Of a stretch of DNA of 21,742 nucleotides, positions 15,743 through 21,742 are shown in pieces. A model generated the notes under the pieces. It had not been told where the DNA came from, ran no database searches, and saw nothing but the letters and a program-made list of their open reading frames with translations. A program made the position numbers and the translations under genes. Every line of letters begins with the position of its first letter. The stretch's first letter is position 1. Source of the DNA: Aureococcus anophagefferens (lineage: Eukaryota > Sar > Pelagophyceae > Pelagomonadales > Pelagomonadaceae); the NCBI RefSeq assembly GCF_000186865.1, contig NW_008705588.1, positions 435,827-457,568 of the forward strand, read 5' to 3'.

Positions 15743-16403
15743 AGTCGTCCTCGTCGGAGTCGTAGTCCGCCAGCGCCGCGTCGAAGGCCGCGTCGACGTC
15801 GCCGCGCGGGCCGCCGTCCGCCGTCTCCGCGTCCGAGTCCCACCCCTCGTCGTCGTCGTCGTCGTCGTCGTGGAGGTGCCCGCTCCCCGCGTTCGCGATG
15901 AGCCGCGCGATGTGCGCGTCGTAGTCGAAGACGTCCTCCTCCTCGCCCTCGGGCGCCTGCGCCGCGTCCACCACGAAGTCGTCGAGCAGCTCCTCGCAGC
16001 CCTCGAACGCCGCGTCGTCGAAGAGCGCGTCGGCGACGTCGCCGTCCATGAGCGCCGGGTCCAGGGTCACGGCCTCGTACTCGCGGCCGATCTCCTCGTC
16101 GCCGGCGAACGCCTCGCGCGGCAGCGCCGCCGCTGTTCCCACCCCGCCGTCCGCGGAGACGAACGCGCCGCCGCCGATCTCGGCGAGATGGGACTCGTAG
16201 TCGTAGCCGTCGTTCGCGAAGCCCCGCGCCGTGACCTCGCTGTTCGCCGCCCGCTTGACGCCGTGCGCGTTCACGGGGCGCTGCGCGAGCAGCACGCGCT
16301 CGCTCGGCCGGTCCTCGATGCCCCAGGCGCCGTCCTGCTGCGACCGGTGGACGACGCTGTACGTCGTCGACGCCTTCTTGTCGATGAACTTCTTCTTGGG
16401 CAT
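15093..16403 (-). CDS. LTV1: LTV1, 40S ribosome-biogenesis factor
   Basis: The 436-residue protein starts MPKKKFIDKKASTTYSVVHR, the hallmark LTV1 N-terminus (basic, then F-x-x-KK and VHRSQ), followed by ERVLLAQRPVN. The C-terminal part has the conserved WDCESILSTTSNLDNRPKVI block and the basic RRGETPEEKKARKAAAKAAQ helix. LTV1 binds late pre-40S particles, holds back uS3/RPS3 incorporation until phosphorylated by casein kinase 1, and helps export small subunits from the nucleus. Length fits the family (about 460-475 in yeast and human). The middle is very acidic, with two Asp runs coded by (gtc)n on the plus strand (15714-15740 and 15849-15869). Single exon; start fixed by the family N-terminus. 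Confidence 0.95.
15714..15869 (-). repeat. two (GTC/GAC)n microsatellites coding Asp runs in LTV1
   Basis: Trinucleotide runs at 15714-15740 and 15849-15869, each in frame and coding for poly-Asp in the acidic middle of LTV1. Likely length-polymorphic. Confidence 0.85.
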
Positions 16404-16505
16404 CCTGGCGGAGTCCTCCGGGCGGTCCTTCGGGCGGTCCTATCAGGTTCTATCGCCTGCCGAAGCTGCAGCTTCGCTGCTCGTGAAGGCAAGTTGCAGT
16501 CGGCA
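16404..16505 (-). promoter_or_regulatory. LTV1 upstream region with palindrome and 12-nt repeats
   Basis: This 102-bp gap holds the 3' end of the LRR gene and the promoter/leader of LTV1. It contains a perfect 16-bp palindrome, CGAAGCTGCAGCTTCG (16461-16476), and close to the ATG two tandem 12-nt units (AGGACCGCCCGA type, minus strand) at about 16417-16441 plus a partial third. Either could be a factor-binding or RNA element; no known motif is claimed. Confidence 0.4.
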
Positions 16506-18137
16506 TTACTCGTAGTCGTCCGAGTCGTCGTCCCCCGCCTCCGTCGGCGGCAGGCGGCTGCTGGGCCGGTAGCGGCAGGCGCGCTGGACGGCCAGCCGCA
16601 GGTCGCCGCCGCGGGCCTCGAGCGCGTGGAAGAGCAAGAACGTCGCGCGGTCCGAGACGCGCGCGCACCGTCGCGCGGTCAGCGCGCACAGGTCCGCCGC
16701 GGCGTCGACGAGCGCCGCGAGGGCCCGCTCGGAGATGCGATCGCAGCGCGACACGTCCACGTCCTCGAGGCGCGGGCACGCGGCGCCGAGCGTCGCCAGC
16801 GCGCCGTCGGAGAACGAGCCGCCGCGGACGCGCAGCACCCGCAGCGTCCGCGCCGCGGCGCCGGCCGCGAGGGCCGCGAGGCCGCGGTCCGACGCGCCCC
16901 GCGCCGTCCTCGGCGCCTCCTCGGCGCCGTCGGCGCACCACCAGGGCGCGTTGTCGCGGGCGTCGCCGCCGCCGCCGAGGCCGCCGCGGCGCCAGCCGCG
17001 CGGGAGCGGCGCCGCGGACGCGTCGAGCTCCTCGAGGCCCGCGAGCCCCGCGGCCGCGGCGAGGGCCGCGTCGGCGTCGAGGTTCGCGGCCTCGGCGAGG
17101 CGCAGCGCCGACAGGCCGGGCGCCTCGGCGGCGAGGATCGCGGCGGCGGCGGACGAGCACCGCGTCCGGGACACGTCGACGCCCCGGAGCGCCGGGAACC
17201 GCGGCGCGGCGCCCCGGACGCCGTCGCCGTCGTCGCCGAAGACGCCGTCGTCGACGCGGCCGCAGTCCGCGAGGAGGAGCGTCGCGAGGCCGCGCGCGCG
17301 GCGGAGGCACGCGCGCACGGCCGACGGCTCGAGCGCGCCGCACCGGCGGCAGTCGAGCGACTCGAGCCGCGGGAGGCGGCCGAGGCCCGCGCCGGCGACG
17401 CGCCGCGCGCCCGCGAGGGCGAGGACGCGCAGGCCGCCCGCGGCCGCGAGGACGGCGCCGAGCGCCGCGTCGCCGACGGCCCCGGAGCACTCGGACACGT
17501 CGAGCGCGGTCAGCGAGCCGAGGCTCGGCGCCGCGGCGGCGAGCGCGGCGCCGGCGAGGGCGCCGGGCCCGCGCGACAGGTCCAGCGTCGTGAGGCGCGC
17601 GCCCGCCGCGAGGCAGGGCAGCGCCGCCGTGAGCGCCGCGAAGGACTCGCGGTCCGCGTCCGGCGGCGCCTCCGGCGCGACCTCCGGCGGCCCGGCCGGC
17701 GCCGCGCGGCGCGCCGTCGCCGCGTCGACGCCGGCGCCGGAGCCGACGGCCGCGTCGACGACGCGCCGCTGGGCGCCGAGGAGCGCGCGCCGCGCCGCCG
17801 GCGGCAGCCGCGCGGCCGCCGCGCGGGCCGTCGCCCCGTCGCGCGCCGCGAGGCCCCCGAGCACGACGCGCGCGCAGAGCGTCTCGAGCGCCGGCGGCGA
17901 CGCGACGAAGCCGAGGCCCGCGCGCGTCACGGCGACGCGCGGCTTCGCCTCGTCGAGCGGGTCCGCGCGGAACCAGCCCAGCACGCGGCCGCTGGCCCGC
18001 CAGTAGGCCTCGAGCGCCTCGGCGGTGCTCTCGGGCTCGTCGGCGAAGACGACGCCGTGGGCCGGCCCGTCGACGCAGCCGCTCGGACCGCACACGGGGC
18101 AGACGGCCCGCGCCTTGCCATCCCAGACGATGGCCAT
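16506..18137 (-). CDS. leucine-rich-repeat protein, AMN1/FBXL-like
   Basis: The 543-residue single-exon protein has many cysteine-type leucine-rich repeats from about residue 180 on, e.g. LTALDVSECSG, LRVLALAGARRV, LESLDCRRCGAL, LEDVDVSRCDRI and LCALTARRCARV. This pattern is that of the RNI-like/AMN1/FBXL group, which binds protein partners, often ubiquitin-ligase substrates. The N-terminal 150 residues have a CPVCGPSGC cluster and a helical Ala-rich part, but no F-box I can recognise. The C-terminus is acidic (GDDDSDDYE). Start at 18137 is the only good Met and lies 96 bp from the divergent neighbour. Role beyond protein binding is not known. Confidence 0.75.
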   Translation of the reverse strand: MAIVWDGKARAVCPVCGPSGCVDGPAHGVVFADEPESTAEALEAYWRASGRVLGWFRADPLDEAKPRVAVTRAGLGFVASPPALETLCARVVLGGLAARDGATARAAAARLPPAARRALLGAQRRVVDAAVGSGAGVDAATARRAAPAGPPEVAPEAPPDADRESFAALTAALPCLAAGARLTTLDLSRGPGALAGAALAAAAPSLGSLTALDVSECSGAVGDAALGAVLAAAGGLRVLALAGARRVAGAGLGRLPRLESLDCRRCGALEPSAVRACLRRARGLATLLLADCGRVDDGVFGDDGDGVRGAAPRFPALRGVDVSRTRCSSAAAAILAAEAPGLSALRLAEAANLDADAALAAAAGLAGLEELDASAAPLPRGWRRGGLGGGGDARDNAPWWCADGAEEAPRTARGASDRGLAALAAGAAARTLRVLRVRGGSFSDGALATLGAACPRLEDVDVSRCDRISERALAALVDAAADLCALTARRCARVSDRATFLLFHALEARGGDLRLAVQRACRYRPSSRLPPTEAGDDDSDDYE

Positions 18138-18233
18138 CGAGATGGGCTACTCCATCGTCACGAAGGGCACATTGCCCGACACTTCGGCTTGTCGCCTCCA
18201 ACGCAACGGCGGGCCAAGCCGACTATCTCAACG
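18138..18233. promoter_or_regulatory. short divergent promoter (96 bp)
   Basis: Only 96 bp separate the starts of the LRR gene (minus) and the acidic small-protein gene (plus). It must carry both leaders and promoters. No TATA box or other element was recognised. Confidence 0.4.
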
Positions 18234-18788
18234 ATGGCGTCGTTCTCCGCCTCGACGCCCGCCGACAGCGCCTCGAAGAAGCGCGAGTCCGTCGAGAGCG
18301 TTTTCTCTACCACGAGCTCCCGCAAGAGCGGCGCATCGTTCGGCAGTGATGCCAGCTACGCGTTCGAGGCAGACAGCGAAGACGAGACGCCGCAGAAGGC
18401 CGCGTACGACGGCGAGGCGGCGCTGGAGGAGGCCCTGAAGGAATCGAAGCTCGCCGCGGACTGCGATCGCATCGCGCGCGAGCTCGGCGACGTGTCCCTC
18501 GGCGAGGAGACCGCCGAGGCGACGACGCCCGAGGAGATCGCGGCGTCGAAGGCGGCGCTGTCGGAGGACGTCGCGTCCGAGGCGGCGTCGGAGGCCGCGT
18601 CGGAGGCCGCGTCGGAGGCGTCGGCGCCCGCGTCCGACGTCTCCGAGGTGTCCGTCGGCGACGAGCCGCGCGCGCCGCTCGCGCCGTCGAACGTCGGCCG
18701 CGCGCCGGCGCACCTCGGCAAGGGCAACAAGCGGGGCATGTGCATGAAGCTCGACCGCGCGCCCCTCGAGAACCCGCTCGAGAACTGA
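18234..18788 (+). CDS. small acidic Ser/Ala-rich protein, unknown function
   Basis: The 184-residue protein starts in an ACGATGG context (MASFSASTPADSASKK). It is rich in Ser, Ala and Glu. Residues about 58-95 could form a helix (EAALEEALKESKLAADCDRI), followed by a four-unit SEAA repeat (nucleotides 18576-18620, mostly 12-bp units). The end differs: a basic GKGNKRGMCMKLDRAPLE segment that looks like a short conserved motif. No family is recognised and no transmembrane or signal segment is present, so a soluble cytosolic or nuclear protein is likely. Codon use with G/C third positions and a clean start support a real gene. The frame stays open far upstream, but only as an antisense shadow of LTV1 and the LRR gene. 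Confidence 0.7.
   Translation: MASFSASTPADSASKKRESVESVFSTTSSRKSGASFGSDASYAFEADSEDETPQKAAYDGEAALEEALKESKLAADCDRIARELGDVSLGEETAEATTPEEIAASKAALSEDVASEAASEAASEAASEASAPASDVSEVSVGDEPRAPLAPSNVGRAPAHLGKGNKRGMCMKLDRAPLENPLEN
18576..18620 (+). repeat. 12-bp in-frame repeats coding SEAA
   Basis: Units at 18576, 18588 and 18600 of 12 bp (tccgaggcggcg type) and a 9-bp partial unit at 18612 code for a Ser-Glu-Ala-Ala repeat in the acidic protein. Confidence 0.85.
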
Positions 18789-18868
18789 GGCGATGACCGC
18801 GGCGCGGCCTCGACCGAGGCACGGACGCGCGGCGCCCCTAAGCACAAGCCACCTGCTTTCTTCCCTTA

Positions 18869-20764
18869 TCACAGCTCGGCGTGGCGGGCCTCGAAGTCGG
18901 CGACGATCTTCGCGATGGTCGGGTCGCCCTCGTTGATGTCCCGGAGGATCTTGAGGCGGCGGAGGCTCCCCCGGTTCGGCGCGCGCGCGAGCTGGTCGCG
19001 GAAGTGGCCGTAGGCCGCGTCGCGATTCTCGCGGTCGATCTCGAGGATGCCCCAGTTGAGGTGGGGCGCGTCCCAGGTCGGGTCGCAGGCGGCCGCGGCG
19101 CCGTAGGCGGCCGCGGCGCCGGCGCCGTCGCGGCGCCGGCGCCGCGCGTTGCCGAGCTCGAGGAGCGCGCCGCAGTCGTGGGGCCGCGCGGCGAGCACGG
19201 CGTCGACGTGCGCCGCCGCGCCGGCGGTGTCGCCGGCGAAGTTCCGCCACTTGGCCGCGCGGACGCGCGCCTCGAGCCGCGCGGCCGCGGGCCGGTCCGA
19301 GCCCGCGCGCCGCTCCCAGCACGCCGCGGCGTCGAGGTTGGACCCGAGGTACTGGGTCATGACCTCGGCGATGCCGCAGGGCTTCTCCCCGGCGCCGGCC
19401 TCCATGGCCCGGCTGTAGTAGCTGAGCGACTCGTGGCCGAGGTCCGTGTCGTTGTCGTCCTTCGTAGGGTCCTCCTTCGTCGCGTGCCCGAGCGCGGCCC
19501 AGCTCTCGAAGTCGCCGGGGTTCGCCGACGTCGCCGCCGTGTAGAGGGCGAGGGGGCTGGCGTAGGCCGCGAGGCGCGCCGCCGTGCGCCGGGCCTGCAA
19601 AAGCGCGAAGGCCGCGGCGAACGCGGCCAACGCTTTCGCGAAGGGCGTCGCCCGCCCGGCGCGCGCCCGCGCGATGGCCAGGGCCGCGAGGGGCGCGGCG
19701 ACGCCCGCCGCGGGCAGGTAGGCGTAGCGGTCCGCGACGAGGCCGTAGGCCGGCGCGCCCGCGGCGACGCCCACCGTCGGCGCCAGGAGGCACGCGTACG
19801 CGAAGCCGGCGGCCGCGGCGACGCGCCCGACGCCGCCGTCGCCGGCGACGAGGGCGAGGAGGAAGGCCGTCAACCCCGCCGCGAAGGCGAGGGACTGGCG
19901 GCTCCGCGCGAGGGCGCCGAAGGACGCGTGCGCCGCGTCGAACGCCGAATACCTCAGCGCCGGCGGGTTGTCCGGCGGCGCCGCGAGGGACCAGGCGTAC
20001 CACGCCGCCGCGGCCAGGGCGTCGCGCCAGCCCTCGAAGACCAGGAGCCGCGCCGCCGCGTCGCCGGACGCCGCCGCGTGGCCGCCGCGGTGCAGGACCG
20101 CGCAGGCGAGCGCGGCGGCCGCGGCGGGCGCCGTCGACCGGAGCGCGTGGCGCAGCTTCTCGGCGTCGGTCCAGCCCCGGTCCACGGCGACGAGCGCGAA
20201 GGCGACGAGGGCCGGGCTGCCCACGGCCGTGGCCTTGGTCAGACACGCGGCGAGCGCGCACCCCGCGGCGGCCGCCGGTCGGCCGTCGAGCGCCTTGTGC
20301 GCGGCCTCGAGCGCGAAGCCCGCGGCGGCGAGCGCGGGCAGGTGGCGCGCCCAGGCGACGGCCTGGGCGTGGAGCGGGTGCGCGGCGACGAGCAGGCCGA
20401 CGGCCGCCGCGGCCGCCGCGGCGTCGTCGCCGAGCCGGTAGCAGAGGCCGAGCGACGAGATCGCGACCCACAGATGGCACGCGAGCGACGCGACGCGCGC
20501 GGCGGCGGCCGACGCGCCGACCCAGTTCACGGCGACCTGCAGGCAGGCGCCGAGCGGGCCCGCGGTGCCCAGTCGCGGCGCCTCGAAGGCGCACCACCGC
20601 AGCGCCGCGCCGAGCGTCGCCGGGCGGCCGCGCGGCAGGTGGACGTCGTCCTCGACGTTCAGGTGTTGCAGGTCGCCGAAGAGGATCGCCGGCGCGTAGG
20701 CCAGGAGCGCCAGCGCGACGATCAGCGCGCGCGCGACGTGCAAAGGCGACATCTTGACGCCCAT
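18869..20764 (-). CDS. TMTC-like multi-pass GT-C glycosyltransferase with C-terminal TPRs
   Basis: The 631-residue protein has about ten hydrophobic spans followed by a soluble tail. Marks of the TMTC (DUF1736) group of O-mannosyltransferases are visible: an acidic pair early in the first luminal loop (LNVEDDVHL, Asp39-Asp40), HPLHAQAVAWARHLP (129-143) and ADRYAYLPAAG (344-354), the typical DRY-x-YLP motif. The C-terminal ~220 residues have TPR-like repeats, e.g. ALLELGNARRRRRDGAGAAAAY and APHLNWGILEIDRENRDAAYGHF. In animals TMTC enzymes mannosylate cadherins in the ER from dolichol-phosphate-mannose. ER location and sugar transfer are inferred. Start 20764 is preferred to an upstream in-frame ATG (20899), which would leave only 8 bp to the divergent gene and add a leader with poor coding character. 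Confidence 0.78.
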   Translation of the reverse strand: MGVKMSPLHVARALIVALALLAYAPAILFGDLQHLNVEDDVHLPRGRPATLGAALRWCAFEAPRLGTAGPLGACLQVAVNWVGASAAAARVASLACHLWVAISSLGLCYRLGDDAAAAAAAVGLLVAAHPLHAQAVAWARHLPALAAAGFALEAAHKALDGRPAAAAGCALAACLTKATAVGSPALVAFALVAVDRGWTDAEKLRHALRSTAPAAAAALACAVLHRGGHAAASGDAAARLLVFEGWRDALAAAAWYAWSLAAPPDNPPALRYSAFDAAHASFGALARSRQSLAFAAGLTAFLLALVAGDGGVGRVAAAAGFAYACLLAPTVGVAAGAPAYGLVADRYAYLPAAGVAAPLAALAIARARAGRATPFAKALAAFAAAFALLQARRTAARLAAYASPLALYTAATSANPGDFESWAALGHATKEDPTKDDNDTDLGHESLSYYSRAMEAGAGEKPCGIAEVMTQYLGSNLDAAACWERRAGSDRPAAARLEARVRAAKWRNFAGDTAGAAAHVDAVLAARPHDCGALLELGNARRRRRDGAGAAAAYGAAAACDPTWDAPHLNWGILEIDRENRDAAYGHFRDQLARAPNRGSLRRLKILRDINEGDPTIAKIVADFEARHAEL

Positions 20765-20907
20765 ACGCGATCCGGCGAGTGCTCGTGCAAACCTCCACAA
20801 GAGCGCGGAGCATGGGCGCGTCCAAAGCGGCGGTTCGGGACTAGAACGCGACACTAAACGCTCACACAGGGTGTCCGCGTTCGCATCGCTCGTACACAAT
20901 CAAAAAG
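20765..20907. promoter_or_regulatory. divergent promoter, TMTC-like / coiled-coil genes
   Basis: 143 bp between two divergent starts, with mixed base composition and an A-rich stretch (ATCAAAAAG) directly before the ATG at 20908. No known element is recognised. Confidence 0.4.
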
Positions 20908-21345
20908 ATGGCGTCGCTGGACGAGGCAAGCCCGCCGGAGCCGCAGGAGGCCGGCGTCCAGCGGAGCTCGTCGCTGGAGCTCGAGGAGGAGGACAAGGAG
21001 GAGCTGCTCGACGAGGAGCTCTGGCGGGCGCGCAAGGCCGAGTACGAGGCGCAGATCGTGGGCCTCGAGGAGGAGCAGGCGACGCTGCGCGACGCGTGGT
21101 CCGACATCGTCCGCGACAACCTGTCGACGGTCGACGACCTGAAGCGGACGCTCGCCGGCCGCGCGAAGCTCCGCGACGAGGCCCGGGCGACGCGCGACGC
21201 GCTCGTCGCCAAGCTCGAGACGCAGCAGAACCACCTCGTCGCGGAGCTGGCCGCCGCGAAGCTGCGCGTCGCGGAGCTGTCCGACGCGCGCGACCGCGCG
21301 CACCACGACCTCGGCGCCCTCGCCAAGTCGCCGACGAAGCGGTAG
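20908..21345 (+). CDS. short coiled-coil protein, unknown function
   Basis: The 145-residue protein is almost wholly charged and helical. After a short acidic N-terminus (SSSLELEEEDKEELLDEE), residues about 40-135 show heptad-like spacing of Leu/Val/Ala (EYEAQIVGLEEEQATLRD, KLETQQNHLVAELAAAKL), so it should form a coiled coil. It ends in a basic SPTKR. No specific family is recognised; it could be a cytoskeletal or centrosome/flagellar accessory protein, but that is guesswork. The start has purine at -3 and G at +4. Its stop is only 10 bp from that of the convergent zinc-finger gene. Confidence 0.7.
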   Translation: MASLDEASPPEPQEAGVQRSSSLELEEEDKEELLDEELWRARKAEYEAQIVGLEEEQATLRDAWSDIVRDNLSTVDDLKRTLAGRAKLRDEARATRDALVAKLETQQNHLVAELAAAKLRVAELSDARDRAHHDLGALAKSPTKR

Positions 21346-21355
21346 CATCGTAAAA

Positions 21356-21742
21356 TTAGTCCCCCTCGTCGCCCGCGTCGTCGCTGTCGGCGGCCACGGC
21401 CACGGCCCACGCGGCCTCGTCGACGACCGCCGTCCGCGCGCGCGACGACCGCCGCCGGGGCGCGCCGGCGGCGACGTCGGCGCCCGCCTCGTCGTCGTCG
21501 TCGTCGTCGTCGTCACTCGGGACCTCGTCCTCGTCGTCGTCGCTCGGTACCTCATCGTCGTCGCTCGGGACCTCGACGACCTTCCGGGGCGACCGCTTCC
21601 GCTTCTTCTTCGGCCGCGGCGGCCGCGCGTCCCGGATCTTCGCCCGCGCCTTCTGGTCCCAGACGTGCTTCGCGACGACGTGCGCCCGCATGAGGGCGAC
21701 GGTGGCGAATCGCGGCGCGAGGCAGCAGGGGCACTTCGTGCT
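21356..21742 (-). CDS. C2H2 zinc-finger protein, 5'-truncated at window edge
   Basis: The frame runs off the right edge; the visible 128 residues are the C-terminal part. The first in-window Met (21691) is internal, because residues before it complete a zinc finger: Cys-x2-Cys (KCPCC), Phe, then AHVVAKH with His-x4-His (finger at 21733-21665). Next come a basic, likely nuclear signal (PKKKRKRSPRK), three EVPSDDD-type acidic repeats ending in an Asp run, a second basic patch (RRRSSRARTAVVDEAAW) and an acidic end. DNA, RNA or histone binding in the nucleus is inferred. More fingers may lie upstream outside the window. Confidence 0.72.
   Translation of the reverse strand, partial: STKCPCCLAPRFATVALMRAHVVAKHVWDQKARAKIRDARPPRPKKKRKRSPRKVVEVPSDDDEVPSDDDEDEVPSDDDDDDDDEAGADVAAGAPRRRSSRARTAVVDEAAWAVAVAADSDDAGDEGD
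21491..21580 (-). repeat. acidic in-frame repeats (EVPSDDD) with GTC microsatellite
   Basis: Three copies of a unit coding EVPSDDD, the last extended into a (gtc)n run from 21491, sit in the acidic middle of the zinc-finger protein. Confidence 0.75.

Noticed and set aside
15063..18788. 1241-codon open frame on the plus strand
   Set aside because: Most of it is antisense to LTV1 and the LRR gene, whose families are recognisable. Strong G/C third-position bias keeps antisense frames open. Only its 3' end from 18234 is kept as a gene.
20765..20899. N-terminal extension of the TMTC-like protein to an ATG at 20899
   Set aside because: Would leave 8 bp to the divergent gene, adds a segment with mixed third positions, and displaces the membrane leader from the N-terminus.

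Overview
The window looks like nuclear DNA of a very compact, GC-rich eukaryotic microalga. The best fit is a stramenopile of the pelagophyte (Aureococcus/Pelagomonas) kind. That placement is an inference from four things: eukaryote-only families (LTV1 ribosome-biogenesis factor, JmjC hydroxylase, two-repeat voltage-gated channel, TMTC-like GT-C enzyme), a likely plastid-targeted SOUL/DUF2358 protein with a signal-like leader, almost uniformly G/C third codon positions, and few, tiny introns. No rRNA, tRNA, CRISPR or recognisable transposon was seen.

I support fourteen protein genes, covering about 88% of the window. Left to right: (1) a 5'-truncated GDSL/SGNH hydrolase with a membrane anchor (+, 2-1006); a 597-bp gap with a perfect 97-bp tandem duplication and a possible small membrane-peptide ORF; (2) a GNAT acetyltransferase with a signal peptide (-, 1604-2218); (3) a MATH-domain/ABC1 (UbiB/ADCK) kinase fusion with one intron (-, 2461-5500); (4) a DUF2358+SOUL heme-binding protein (+, 5730-6827); (5) a three-exon JmjC protein with two C-terminal Tudor-knot/chromo-barrel-like modules (-, 6841-9349); (6) a TraB-family protein with an N-myristoylation signal (+, 9730-10887); (7) a two-repeat voltage-gated cation channel (-, 10915-14214); (8) a small two-exon protein of unknown function (+, 14571-15066); (9) LTV1 (-, 15093-16403); (10) a leucine-rich-repeat protein of AMN1/FBXL type (-, 16506-18137); (11) a small acidic Ser/Ala-rich protein (+, 18234-18788); (12) a TMTC-like multi-pass glycosyltransferase with TPRs (-, 18869-20764); (13) a short coiled-coil protein (+, 20908-21345); (14) a C2H2 zinc-finger protein, 5'-truncated by the window edge (-, 21356-21742).

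Genes mostly alternate strand. Convergent neighbours are separated by only 10-80 bp (13, 27, 26, 80 and 10 bp), except genes 1 and 2, and divergent neighbours share 96-356 bp. The genes do not form a pathway or an operon. They are housekeeping, signalling and chromatin genes packed tightly.

The most interesting signals are: (a) all four introns I could place begin with GCGCGT and end in AG, so they read as GC-AG introns, with the one inside the invariant HADPHPGN motif the best supported; (b) the MATH-ABC1 kinase fusion; (c) the two-repeat channel with unequal selectivity filters and a C-terminal three-fold Cys-Ser-Thr motif; (d) the JmjC protein with a double chromo-barrel-like tail. I see no obvious multi-gene novel system.
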